Source of the DNA: Glandiceps talaboti
Taxonomy: Eukaryota > Hemichordata > Enteropneusta > Spengelidae
DNA: 60,000 nucleotides
Reading direction: 5' to 3'
NCBI RefSeq assembly: GCF_964340395.1
Contig: NC_135571.1
Span: 12,893,546-12,953,545, forward strand
The position numbers were made by a program, and so were the translations under genes. The notes under the pieces are model-generated. The model was not told where the DNA came from. It saw only the letters and a program-made list of their open reading frames with translations, and did no database searches. Shown here piece by piece: positions 33,101 to 47,794 of the stretch. The first letter of the stretch is position 1. Every line of letters starts with the position of its first letter.

Positions 33101-36100
33101 AGGCTAGTGGTCTTGTAGTAGAGCCCCCAGTGGTGAGAGTCTGGGTAACCAAGACTAGTGGTCTTGTAGTAGAGCCCCCAGTGGTGAGAGTCTGGGTATC
33201 CAAGGCTAGTGGTCTTGTAGTAGAGCCCCCAGTGGTGAGAGTCTGGGTATCCAAGGCTAGTGGTCTTGTAGTAGAGCCCCCAGTGGTGAGAGTCTGGGTA
33301 TCCAAGGCTAGTGGTCTTGTAGTAGAGCCCCCAGTGGTGAGAGTCTGGGTAACCAAGACTAGTGGTCTTGTAGTAGAGCCCCCAGTGGTGAGAGTCTGGG
33401 TATCCAAGGCTAGTGGTCTTGTAGTAGAGCCCCCAGTGGTGAGAGTCTGGGTAACCAAGGCTAGTGGTCTTGTAGTAGAGCCCCAGTGGTGAGAGTCTGG
33501 GTATCCAAGGCTAGTGGTCTTGTAGTAGAGCCCCCAGTGGTGAGAGTGTGGATAACCAAGACTAGTGGTCTTGTAGTAGAGCCCCCAGTGGTGAGAGTGT
33601 GGGTAACCAAGACTAGTGGTCTTGTAGTAGAGCCCCCAGTGGTGAGAGTCTGGGTATCCAAGACTAGTGGTCTTGTAGTAGAGCCCCCAGTGGTGAGAGT
33701 CTGGGTAACCAAGACTAGTGGTCTTGTAGTAGAGCCCCCAGTGGTGAGAGTCTGGGTAACCAAGACTAGTGGTCTTGTAGTAGAGCCCCCAGTGGTGAGA
33801 GTGTGGATAACCAAGACTAGTGTCACAATATATCATTCTATTGAATGTAATTTTCTTATATCTTACCAATCACTACAAGTGCATGTTTAATAATAAATCT
33901 ATTTTATTTTGACAGGCCAGTAATGCACAAGAATGTCCTGTACAACTGTAAAGTTGTTTTCCTAAACAAGTAAGTCTGACCAATTTACATAAATGTTTGA
34001 ACCCAAAATCAGGGCCCTCAAAAAAAATCATGATTTCAACCCGTTACTATATGATTTATGAATACAATGGGGATCTATTGACATGTACAATGTTTAAGTA
34101 GATATTAGTCCCCAATATTTTTCTTCGTCGAGCCAAGGAAAATATGAGTGACCTAAGGTGCCCTTGTCACTACGATTCCCATGATGAATAGTGACAACCC
34201 TTAGGTCATGAGTATTTTCCAGCTGAATGAAGAACAATATTGGTGAATAACATAATTATACCAGTGCCAGTAATATACTAAGTAAATAATATATAGGGGA
34301 AATTAATGGCAATTTTGAGCATTTTGACTCATATTTCGAACACAGCAGAACCAGTGACCATAGACACATGTTGTCGTGATGTAGAATGACCAGAATATAT
34401 ATTCCATATTTTTTTATTGAACCTGGCTCATGTATGGTATAATCATTGGTATTTTAATAATTTTCAGTAAATATATTGTAGGTTGTCTGATCAAAACAGT
34501 AACAGTCCAGTTACAGCTAAAGTAGGTTTAAAGGCCCATGTTGTAATCCCAGGTTCTCACATTAATGCTATTTTATCAGTAGATTATATATAGATAGGAA
34601 TATGTGATTATTTAGGACCAAATTTTTCTATAAGGCCTAAAAAAATGATTGTTTGGTTCCAGTTACCTGACCCCAGCTAGCTTTTCACTACCAACCCTAA
34701 TTTTTTTTCACGTATTCAAGAAAAAAATAATAAAATCGCAAAAATTGTGAAGTCTCATTAGAAATAGTGGATTCAGACTTAAAAAGACAATATAAAAGTG
34801 TTCTTCGAATCTGTAATGGCTGTACATGATCTGAAAGAAAAGAAATAAACAACACAGAGACACCATTTGGAAAACAATGGAAAACCTGAACTAGATATTC
34901 ACACATGAAAAAAATATGTAATAAAATAATAACAAAAAAATCTACCTACCCTACCTATTCTGAAATTGAGCATAATCAGAACCACACAATTTTTTTTTTA
35001 TTAAGTCTTAGCTGCCAAACTACTTTTTTACACCTAAATCTTAAACCTAATCCAACCAGGACCTGTAATTAAAGGGAGACACCACTCAAGGAAATAGAGA
35101 TATTTTCAAAAACTATGGATTCTGGAGAGTCGTTTCATGCAGTTTCAGAGAAACATCAAGTTGATCTTGTGCCTTTCTAGGGTATCTTTGCTATTGGCTA
35201 TTGCATGATGGGAGTCCTGCAGAAATGTTCATTGCTGACTCCCATGATGCAATAGCCTACAGCAAAGATACCCTATAAAGGCACAAGATCAACTTGATGT
35301 TTCTCTGAAATCGCAAGTAATTGTAGGTGATGTAAAATCATGAAATGACTCTCCAGAACTCAATCTATTACCAGTATAGCGCAGTTACTTTGACGTTCAG
35401 ACTGATCAGATCTTGTGATTTGCATCATCAATATACTGGTATAGTATAATGAACGTTACCAAGAACCTGCAGGTAGCAAATGGATAGGCCCTTCCAAAAT
35501 TTGCCATGGTGGTGCTCTACTTCCTGTCTGTGTGTACCTTAGGGGGGGTATACATGGTATAGGTTACTCAGTTAATCATAGAGCACTGCTGCTTTCCTCG
35601 ATGTCTAAACAATATGAAAAATATCCCTGATGTACACTTCAACAGAATTCCAGTGAACAAAGCTCTTAAGAAACTGTACTAAGAGGTGATGATACCCCCA
35701 ATTTGAGCAAGGGTCGCTGTATTTTCAATTTCCTGTTTGCAGGCATGAATGACCTATACTAATCTTTTGCTATTTCTATCCATTGTATAGTTTTGGTTAC
35801 CCAGACTTCTCGTTTGGGGAGGTCTCATAGGCAGAGCCCCCAGTGGTGAGAGTCTGGGTAACCGAGACTATCCATTGTAGGGAAATTAGTTACAGTGTCA
35901 CTGCACTGTTTTTGTCAACAGGGAAATTCTACTGATACGTCCAAAGATAGATCTATGTAATTCTGGAAACTACAGAGAAATGAGATGGTTCAAAGGATGG
36001 GCTAAAATACGGACAGTAGAAGACTATTATCTACCAAGAATGATATCTGAAATTACTGGTCAGGTAGGTCAAAGGCCACATCTCATTTACATAATATTTG

Positions 36101-39100
36101 CATAGTGAAATAGGTGTCGCAAAGTAAGTGTGAGTGTTTCTGATATAGAAATTGTGCATCCTCATTAAAATGCATAGCAACAGTGACCTAACCCATAGCA
36201 ACAAGTACAAAACAAATGGTCAGCACAAATGTTTAAACTACTTTTTCCAAAGTATGTTTTATTATTTTCCTCCAAAGTAGATAAAAGTTCCTCTTGTACT
36301 CCTGATTTTTAAGTTTCACAGCATTTTGTCATTATTTTATGCAGAAAAGAAAGGGAATAAAACAAAAAATTGCTAACTTAGGTTTAGGGTTGTTAGTTGG
36401 TGTGATTAGGGCAATAAATGTGTTGGTTTTTTCCACTTGACACTGTTGTGAGTAATGGGTGCGTGAGGGTGGGGGTGAGGTGGGGTGTGGGGGGTGGGGG
36501 TGAGGGGTGGGGTAAAAAATGAACTCTTTTCCTGAAATTAATGTAACATTGATGTACCTCTGTACAGAGAACTGTTCCCATTGGTGATGGTGTTATATCC
36601 ACATTGGATACGTGTATTGGAATGGAGATATGTGAGGAACTCTGGACAGCTAGAAGGTAAGTACAAATTCCGTTATATGAAAAGTATCTTTTAAAATAAA
36701 GAGTAGATTTTTTTTTGAAACTCAAGCTTGTTTTCCTTCATACTTACTATGGAAATGTAAATTGTTTATTTTCATTGGTATTAAATTACCAAAATGATCA
36801 CGTTACAAAATTAAAAAAAAATTGTTTTGTCGCATGAGAACTAAAATGGTTCAAAACCCCCACCCCACCCCTAAACTAAAAGAATTTTGTATTTATCCTA
36901 TATTGAACTATTGATCTTGCGCCATGTGTGTATTGTGTCCATTCAATGCCTAAATTACCCATGCAATTCATATATGCAAGATGCTGTAATACTAAAAAGT
37001 GTTTCCTGTCAATGCGCATATTTCAGAGCAGGCATGTCTCCTCGTTGCTGTTGCTTGTACCACCTATCTGGAAATCACCTATCTGGAAATTCAACAAATG
37101 CACACTTTGTACATGTACATTTCATGCCAAACTTGCCTTGTGCTGCCTGTAGAGGTCGCTCTAACTTTGGCCATTTGCATGTATGAAATGCATGATGCAT
37201 ATAAGAAATTGCATGAATAGTTTTAGCATTGATTGAACACCATATGTGTTCGCTCCATGATGTGTATGCCACTGTGTAGTTTTTCTGTATTTGGTGTTTT
37301 AATGTATTTATTTACGTTTTCAGTCCTCATGTAGATATGAGTCTAGATGGTGTAGAGATATTTACTAATGGAAGTGGTAGTCACCATGAACTAAGAAAAG
37401 CCTATCAGAAAGTAGATTTGATTAAATCTGCCATGGAGAAGGTATGTTTACAATATAGCAAATTCTAATATCTACAGTGTAATACAGTATAATACAACCA
37501 AAATCATAAACCCTGAAACAAAACGTCGTCTGGCTCAACAAAAATCTCATTAACATTGCTACATTCTATCGGCTGGCTAGACAAAAATCTTACAACAGCG
37601 TTTCGTCAATTGTCTGGTGTGACAAACATCTTCACCAATATTGTTACACTTTCTTTGCATGAGCTAGCATTATCTTAGGAGATCAACGCCAAATTCATAT
37701 GTCCCTGCCTGGTAAACCTAAGGTCTGGAGCGTTCTTTAATATTTTTGAGACAGTCAATTGACTAAAATGTATCAATTGTAGTTCAGTTCTTGTCTTGCC
37801 AGACAATAACATGTGGAAATATTAATTAGATTTTTGTAGAGCCAGACGAGAACATCTACAACATCAAAGAGATATTTTGTCTGGCCAGACAAAAACTGTG
37901 GCAATGTTAGTGAGATTTTTGTCGAACCAGGCGATGTTTTGCTTCAGGGTTTGTGATTTTCGTCATACAATACTAGACAAGGTGTATGAAAATCTGACGA
38001 AGGTATGTTTTATCATACTTAAAAAATCTGGTGGAGAGAAAGTTTGTTTATATTGAAGGGGAACACTACTGCATGAAATAAAGTCATTTCCATAAACCTT
38101 GGGTTCGGGAGTCATTTCACATGGGCCATTGCTAATGGGAGTCAGCGGAAATAATATATTCATGGTTGAACAATGAATATTCGTGACTCCTGAGTGCCTA
38201 CTGCCTTCAGTGTAAAACATGTCTCATGCATATTCGTTGTTCAACCATGAATATATTATTTGTGCTGACTCCCATGATGTAACAGCCCTCAACAAAAGGC
38301 ACACAATCAACTTCAAATAATTGTAGATTACGTAAAATCATGAAATGACTCTCCAGAACCCATGCCTATATTTCCTGGAGTGGCATCCCCTTTTAATCTG
38401 GTGTTGTGGTAACTATCCATTTTGACTTTGTGGTATTTATATAGCAGATTTAAAATGGTGTACTGGTATCAATGTTCTAATTATGTGTTTGAATTTGTTA
38501 CAACAAAAAATCCGTCTAACTATGGAAAACAGACACATTACATTGTTTGAACTTGAACTTGAGGCAATCAATGAGTAGGACAATAGACCAAATTCTGGTA
38601 ACAGTTAGATTTTTATTTGGTGAAACTTTCGTTATAACCTTTCTGTTATAACCTCTAACAGAGGATCTCCTCAAGTGATAATTAAAATTGAATAATGTCT
38701 GTAGAAAGTAGTCTCCTTAATGTATTTTGTTGTTGTTGTTGTTGTTGTTGTTGTATTTTATTTATTAACGTGTCCTATGTGGACTTAAAGTATACATTTG
38801 TTTATATGATCTAGTACTATTGTTACTAAAACTTGCCACATCCAGCCCCTTGGGCTTATAAGACACAAAACCAACTTGTTGCAAAATAAATAAATACATA
38901 AAGAAAGAAACATTTTTTTAAAAATAGTGAACACATTTTCAAAGTCTCTTAACGATATCCCCTTCGAGGGAGTGAACAGGTTTAAAAGTTCTAACGAATA
39001 AACTTATATTAGGGAACTTACAAACCCGCCATCTTGAATGCACTTAATGTTGCATCCTGGGAAATATGATGATAACATTTTGTCACGTCAGTGCAGTAAG

Positions 39101-42100
39101 GTCATATCACGACCTTACTGCACTGACGCGATGAAATTTAATATGAATCAATCAATTTGTAAACAATGTTGTTACATTGTTTGTAACCATAAATAATGTA
39201 GTCATGGTTACCCTAACCAGTGTAGGAGATTTATTCTAGTGATAGCTCCAGATTAGGTATTATGATAACTACAGATAATCCCAATGTCCTTTGTGTCTGA
39301 GCATGCTCAGTCTGGATTGCAAGTTCCACCCTAGTTATAATGTGTTTTTAATTGTTTTCCAGTGTGGTGGTATTTACTTATTTTCTAACTTGAGAGGATG
39401 TGATGGTGAAAGGACTTATTTTGATGGTGGATGTATGGTTAATATTAACGGCAAGACCATTGTGCAGGGGAAACAGTTTTCACTCAATGATGTGGTGAGT
39501 CAATTTTTTTGAGTCAATAAGTTCAGTCTGATTTGTACAAATCAGACGAGTTTTATGGATTAACTCCAGTGAATCCAAGGGAGTAGGCTGTTTACTGAGA
39601 TACATCATTAGCTGGTCTTCCTCCCAGCCCTTGTATTCTCCTCTTGTTATGATTACTTTGTCAAAAACTTATAATTTTTGCCCAATAGCCTGGTCAATGA
39701 CAGCGTGCAGTCCCTTCAACCATGAAAACTAGTCAGACTATCATTATGCAAATGAAGCAGTTTTTAAATATAACTTGTGACACTATGGGTGCTGGATAAC
39801 CATGATAATGACTTTTGGGGATGTGGCTACTTATAGCGTTTGAAATTTTTCTCAACACAAGCAGAGAATACGAGGGCCTAGGAGGTACAACCAACTAACG
39901 ATGTATCTCAACAGTGCAGTAAACAGACTATAGTATAGGGCTAGGAGGTACAACCAGCTAATGATGTATCAGTGCAGTAAACAGACTATAGGGCTAGGAG
40001 GTACAACCAGCTAATGATGTATCTCAACAGTGCAGTAAACAGACTACAGGGCCAGGAGGTACAACCAGCTAACGATGTATCTCAACAGTGCAGTAAACAG
40101 ACTATAGGGCTAGGAAGTACAACCAGCTAATGATGTATCTCAACAGTGCAGTAAACAGACTATAGGGCTAGGAGGTACAACCAGCTAATGATGTATCTCA
40201 ACAGTGCAGTAAACAGACTATAGGGCTAGGAGGTACAACCAGCTAATGATGTATCTCAACAGTGCAGTAAACAGACTATAGGGCTAGGAGGTACAACCAG
40301 CTATTGATGCATCTCAACAGCACACTAAACAGACTATAGGGCTAGGAGGTACAACCAGCTAATGATGTATCTCAACAGCACAGTAAACAGACTATAGGGC
40401 TAGGAGGTACAACCAGCTAATGATGTATCTCAACAGCACAGTAAACAGACTATAGGGCTAGGAGGTACAACCAGCTAATGATGTATCTCAACAGTGCAGT
40501 AAACAGACTATAGGGCTAGGAGGTACAACCAGCTTACGATGTATCTCAACAGTGCAGTAAACAGACTATAGGGCTGGGAGGTACAACCAGCTAATGATGT
40601 ATCTCAACAGCACAGTAAACAGACTATAGGGCTAGGAGGTACAACCAGCTAATGATGTATCTCAACAGCACAGTAAACAGACTATAGGGCTGGGAGGTAC
40701 AACCAGCTAATGATGTATCTCAACAGTGCAGTAAACAGACTACAGGGCTAGGAGGTACAACCAGCTAATGGTGTATCTCAACAGTGCAGTAAACAGACTA
40801 TAGGGCTAGGAGGTACAACCAGCTAATGATGTATCTCAACAGCACAGTAAACAGACTATAGGGCTGGGAGGTACAACCAGCTAAGGGCGGCCCTTTTTAT
40901 TTTTCTGTTTCTCATCTCCCGACCGACCCTAATTTGCAGCTCCGACATCAGAAAAAAAAAAGTTTTTTTATTTTCGACCGACCCCTGAGCACAGCAAAAT
41001 TGTAAGGTTCCTCATGGCGTCTTAGACCAGTTCTGCCGAGGCCACGACCTTGCGACATTGGCCCCCTAAAATTACAAATGACGCAATAATTTTCCCACCT
41101 TGCGACGCTTTGGCACATTCATTTTACGGCAGACATCAAAATTATCTAAGTCCACGGCCGGACCAGGCCAGGCTCTGACTCGACGTCAATCCCAGAAGTA
41201 TACTGACTGCGTAAGGGAAAGTTTTGTTGACATCATATAAGATACAGTGACAACGCGCAGTTCTATTGTTAACATATAAATGCCACAAAAAGATCAACTT
41301 TGATAAACTTAATCTACAAATTGAAACATTAGAGGGAGCCGGGAGTAGAGGAGATGTCGAAATGGACGTCTCTCGTCACATGTTTTGTCTACCGTCACTG
41401 TCGTGACCTCTGACCTACTCACTGACGTGTGCGAAACACTGAACTTGCTACCGGAACGCGGAACATCTATCTGCCACAGCTCAGAAGCCTGAGTAAACCA
41501 AATTTATGGGAGAGGTTGTGATTTTCATTTGTTGATGGGTTAAATTAAATGAGTACATGTGTATTTTGATTCCGAAAAAGCTGTGTTAGGGTCCCGGATC
41601 TTGTTGCATGATGTTGACAGTGACACATGTGAATGTTGGGCACTGAATCAATGCGTAATCACTGGCATGGCTGGCCACTATAGACGGCCGATGCATGTGC
41701 GCCCGGTCAGACATGAAGAACGAATTTGTTGTGCAAATCAGAAAAAATTAATGTGGTATTTACAGAGCATCCCAATTTTGACGTTGTTGATAATTTTAGT
41801 TAAAGATTCAAGTTCTGAGTTTCAAGGACACCTAATGTCAGCTTTCCGTATCAAGTTAAGTTTACGGTATGTAACTATGCTGACGTCATTTGATATAGCA
41901 CTGGCAGGACCAAATCATGATACACAGCCAGTAACGGTTAATTAATAAAAAAATAAATTATTTTAAAGTTTGTTTGACTATTATTTGTAAGTTTTTCGTT
42001 CACATTTGGTACTTTTTAAAGGGATTTTTTTCTTCTTCAAAATGTCATGAATTTGAAGAGGGAATGATAAACACAGCAGTGTACTAACAATTTTAAAAAT

Positions 42101-45100
42101 GAAACAAGTGGTTACAAGTTTAGGATTTCTCAAAGTTTTTATTCAATCATATGTTCACTGTGACTTATTTTGAAGTTGTTCTTTGTCCTTGTCTGAAAAA
42201 AGGGAATTATGAATTTGAGCACTGCTATTCATTGATATTCAGATTAAAAATTGTGACTACCTGGCTGTCCAATCTTTCTAAACAATATATAATATACTCT
42301 GTAGAAATCTTAATTGCCTTCTTTTTATAAGGTGTAATGTGTAGTACACAATTTTCAAAAATAGCTTACTGGGAACTGTTATTATGAATGGCATTTTTTT
42401 ATGTAGTTAGGTAATGGTCTATACGTAATGGAATATCTCAGACCACAGTATCTCTATAGTGGTCTGAGATAATTTATATGAATATTTCATAGACAATAAT
42501 AATTGACCCCACTCCCTGTCAAATGTCACCACTTTTTGCAACCAAGGGGCCTTTGTCCCCACTTGTTGGAAACCTTGGCAGAACACTGCCGTCTACCCCC
42601 CCACCCCCTTTGTTACATCAGAGCAGCATGTGTCCTCGTCTTTCATCATGGCTGAAGCCGTTGAGGTTTGATGAGGGACAGGGCTCAAAATTAATACTAT
42701 CGCGCAGTACATTTAGCTGCAATGTAATAATAGCTCAGAATATTTCCATCATTTTCAAAATTATGCTTAAAATTGGTAAAAGCCTCATACTGCATTCCTA
42801 ATTTCTTGAACAGTTTTTAGCTTTAAATCAGTTGTATCATCGGGGAAATGATCGACTCCATAGCGTTTCATGACCCATGACATGCATGATTCCGATGTTT
42901 ACATTATTACTTTTAATTACTTTTAAACAGTAAATCCCAAAGGAGTTCTGCGTTCTAGAAATGTTTACATGTTATCTGGTGGATTATTTTGACAAGTTCA
43001 CGCTGAAGAAAAATGTTTCATAGAAGTAATGATTTATATAAATGAAAATTCATCTCGCACACTGATGACAATCACGTAAGTGTTTCAAAAAGTTACACAC
43101 TGAAGTTCAAATTGGATAACTTGAAAAAATTGTTAGCGATGTCAATGCCACTTTGATAAATAGGACGAATGTATTAGTACTCCTGATAAAATCATACAAT
43201 AGTTCATGGCTACAGATATACACCCATCAGGATGATAAGTATTCAATCATCTTCTTACAAAGTTGTTCTACGGACTTGTCAACCTTGCTAAAATGAAGGA
43301 AAGAGACTTGTAACAAGGAATTCAATAAAGAGAAGAGAAAAGAAGTTGTAGAGAGACTGACAGGACAGAAAGGACAGAGAGTAGAACTGAAAAAATACAT
43401 ATTTTTTTATCTTGCCCCCTTTTTTTTTTATTTCGCCCGCCCGCCCCACCTGACTTTTCCATTGGAGATGAGAAACAAAAAAAACAAAAAACCTCACCCT
43501 AATGATGTATCTCAACAGTGCAGTAAACAGACTATAGGGCTAGGAGGTACAACCAGCTTACGATGTATCTCAACAGTGCAGTAAACAGACTATAGGGCTA
43601 GGAGGTACAACCAGCTAATGATGTATCTCAACAGTGCAGTAAACAGACTATAGGGCTAGGAGGTACAACCAACTAACGATGTATCTCAACAGTGCAGTAA
43701 ACTGACTATAGGGCTAGGAGGTACAACCAGCTAATGATGTATCTCGACAGTGCAGTAAACAGACTATAGGTCTAGGAGGTACAACCAACTAACGATGTAT
43801 CTCAACAGTGCAGTAAACAGACTATAGGACTAGGAGGTACAACCAGCTAACGATGTATCTCGACAGCACAGTAAACAGACTATAGGGCTAGGAGGTACAA
43901 CCAGCTAACGATGTATCTCGACAGCACAGTAAACAGACTATAAGACTAGGAGGTACAACCAGCTAACGATGTGTCTCGACAGCACAGTAAACAGGGTACC
44001 TAGGGAGTAACATAGCATAAAAATTGTCATAAACCACATCCTCTTTTATGGCACTGTCCAAGACGCAGTGTCACGGAAGAAATAAAAACTCTGGTTTGCG
44101 AGAACATAAGAAAATTATATGGTGTTCTCGGTTTAGTGCCATTAGCAGTAATTCTTGTTCTTCATTAAATGGCCATTGGTTACTAAACCAACAAAACTAG
44201 TTAGTCAACTCTGATATCCATATATGGTAATGTCAGTTCAAAATATCAATCTCATTAGCATAACAGACAGTGACACTGTCTATGGGAGGCTTCTTTGTAT
44301 TCTCAGAGTATTGAACAACATTTTAAATGTTGTCCAACATTTCTCTTTCTGTAAATCAGGAAGTTTACACTGCAGTTCTTGATCTGGAAGATGTCAGAAG
44401 TTTCAGGGGAGAAATTGCCAGCAGAAGTGTACAGGTAACGTAAAAATAACTTTATGTGGCCAGAAGTGTACAGGTAATGTAAAAATAACTTTATGTGTTC
44501 AGAAGTGTACAGGTAACGTAAAAATAACTTTATGTGGCCAGAAGTGTACAGGTAACGTAAAAATAACTTCATGTGTTCAGAAGTGTACAGGTAACGTAAA
44601 AATAACTTTATGTGTCCTGAAGTGTACAGGTAACGTAAAAATAACTTTATGTGTCCTGAAGTGTACAGGTAACGTAAAAATAACTTTATGTGTCCAGAAG
44701 TGTACAGGTAACGTAAAAATAACTTTATGTGTCCAGAAGTGTACAGGTAACGTAAAAATAACTTTATGTGTCCAGAAGTGTACAGGTAACGTAAAAATAA
44801 CTTTATGTGTCCAGAAGTGTACATGTAACGAAAAAATAACTTTATGTGTCCAGAAGTGTACATGTAACGTAAAAGTAACTTTGTGTGTCCAGACGTGTAC
44901 AGGTAACGTAAAAATAACTTTGTGTGTCCAGAAGTGTACATGTAACGTAAAAGTAACTGTATGTGTCCAGAAGTGTACAGGTAACGTAAAAATAACTTTA
45001 TGTGGCCTAGAGATGTTATAGAGTGAAATATTTCACGTACATGTATTCTGTTAATAGTCCTTGGCACCTTTGCGTCTTCTGAATTATGCTTCCAAGGTTT

Positions 45101-47708
45101 GCAAACAGACAGTATCATGTGATGCATAAACAACCAATCAAAGCTTTGAACCAAATCATGTGATAAACAAACAATGTCACTTCTTTGTACATATTACAGG
45201 CTACAACGGCACAACCGTATCCCAGAATTCAAGTAGACTTCTCATTGTCACTAGAGGGCGATATTGCCTTACCTACATTGGAACCTATAGAATGGAAGTA
45301 TCACACCATAGAGGAAGAGATAGCACATGGACCGGCATGTTGGCTATGGGATTATTTACGGAGAAGTGGACAGGTAGATTGTTTCATTGTTAATTAATTG
45401 TTTATATTTTTGAAAAATATTGCTTCAACTGAAGAAACAAACAATATATTGGTCAGAATACCCCTTCTGTGATAGTTTGATCACTGGAGAAAGAAAACAG
45501 ATGTACATAAAGGTCAAGAAGACGAAGAATTTCTTATCTTCTTTTTAAAAAATGTTTTAAAAGATGTTTAGGGTTGGTGGCTTAAACTAGAGTTGCTTGG
45601 GTTATCAGAAACACATGATTTGTTTTTGTTTGGCCTAAGAGACAAGTGGTTTAACCACTCACCCACTGACAACCCTTATTATTATTTGGTTTCTATTTCT
45701 ACAGGGTGGATTCTTTCTTCCATTGAGTGGTGGTATTGACAGCTCAGCTACTGCCTGTATAGTATCATCTATGTGTCACCTAGTCTGTGATGCAGTCAGG
45801 GAAGGAAGTAAGTTGTAGCATTTACTCTAGTCTGTGATGCAGTCACCTAGTCTGTGATGAAGTCATCTAGTCTGTGATGCAGTCATCTAGTCTGTGATGC
45901 AGTCATCAAGTCTGTGATGCAGTCATCTAGTCTGTGATCTGGCCTGTACTGAATGGAATAAATGTTTAGACCAAACTAGTGTCGATATGTAATTGTAACT
46001 AAACCAGATACATGACTTTTTGTATAACTGTGAAATGTAAGCAATGTAACATCCATGCATTCTTATATTGAATTCAGATGCTGATGTCCTGCGTGATGTT
46101 AGAAAACTAGTTGGAGACAATAACTACACACCAACAAACCCCAAGGATTTAGCCAGTAAAATGTTCACCACCTGTTATATGGGAACTGTGAACTCTTCTG
46201 AGGAAACGAAGACAAGTGCTAAAATGTTGGCAGAAAATATAGGAAGGTAAAAATACATACCGTGTCTTTAACTATGCCCACCTTCCATATCACACCAGCC
46301 TTGACCATTTGTACACCACCTACCTACCTAACACGAAAACAAAATTTGTTATGTGTATCGTTATATGGGGTGTGTATGTATAAAAGGGGGAGGAGGGTGG
46401 GGGGGGGGGAGAGGAGGGTAGATAGATGAATAAATCGGACAAATCCAATCACTAAAGTCTGATTTGTTCTACTTCAGTGTTTTGTTACTCAGCCATATTG
46501 TCCCCTGAAACGAAATGATAGTTTTCATCACTCACCTAGAAGATATATCCACATTTCAGGTTTTCATCACTCAGCTAGGGAGTTAAACTGTATTTCAAGA
46601 TTTTAACATTCATTCAGCTAGGGAGTTAAACTGTATTTCAAGATTTTAACATTCATTCAGCTAGGGAGTTAAACTGTATTTCAAGATTTTAACATTCATT
46701 CAGCTAGGGAGTTAAACTGTATTTCAAGATTTTAACATTCATTCAGCTAGGGAGTTAAATAATGTTAAGGTTTCTCTGCTCACCTAGGGAGCTGACCAGT
46801 AACACGTTTGATAATCATAAATCATAATGATATTTCATGTAATTTTCTGTCACCTTTATTTCTGTCTTTACAAAGTTATCATTTAGGTATCACCATAGAT
46901 ACTGCAGTGAGTGCAGTTGTAGGTATATTCACCATGGTAACAGGAAAAACACCCAAATTCAAAGTACATGGTGGTGGTGCACGAGAAAACTTAGCACTTC
47001 AAAATATCCAGGTAAGATAATGGAAAACTTAGCACTTCAAAATATCCAGGTAAGATAATGGATAAGTTGATATCATTCTCCACTATATGTCTTCATTCAG
47101 CCAAGGAAAATGAGAGTGACTTAGGAAAGTATATAGTCTCAGAGAGCACTTAGCAGTAGCCTGCATGTAGACTTAAAGGACTCATGCTACTTTGAGTCTG
47201 TGTAGGCCAGAGAGCACTGTAAACAGTCATACTAATATCATGGATATGTGAAATAAGTAATCGTGCATATCATCGGATTCTGTCGTATTACACCACTGTG
47301 ACATTACATCACTGTGACATTACACCACTGTGACACCAGCCAAAGTTTTGTAAGTGTGACAAATCTCTTCTTTGTTTCTAGGCCCGTCTTAGGATGGTTC
47401 TGTCTTACCTGTTTGCACAGCTGACTCTCTGGTCCAGTGTGACATATCTCTTCTTTGTTTCTAGGCCCGTCTCAGGATGGTTCTGTCTTACCTGTTTGCA
47501 CAGCTGACTCTCTGGTCCAGAGGAATGAGTGGTGGTCTCTTGGTTCTAGGCTCAGCTAATGTGGATGAAAGGTAGGTTGTAATTGGCTAATATAGATGAA
47601 AGGTAATCAGTGATTGGCTAAAATAGATGAAAGGTAAACAGTCAGTCAGTCAGTCAGTCAGTCAGTCAGTCAGTCAGTCAGTCAGTCAGTCAGTCAGTCA
47701 GTCAGTCA

Positions 47709-47794
<86 letters not shown>

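Noticed and set aside
30838-33890. Very long open frames (up to about 370 codons) on both strands with 17-residue periodic translations.
   Set aside because: They follow from a 51-bp (17-codon) satellite lacking stops in several frames. The monomer is a transposon end, there is no start or splice context, and both strands are open alike.
41559-41945. 128-codon frame inside the 2.6 kb transposon as a gene.
   Set aside because: No recognisable domain, no splice partners and no supporting context; mentioned only as part of the element.
44303-45154. 283-codon minus-strand frame with 13-residue repeats.
   Set aside because: It is antisense to the 39-bp array made from the exon 9 donor.
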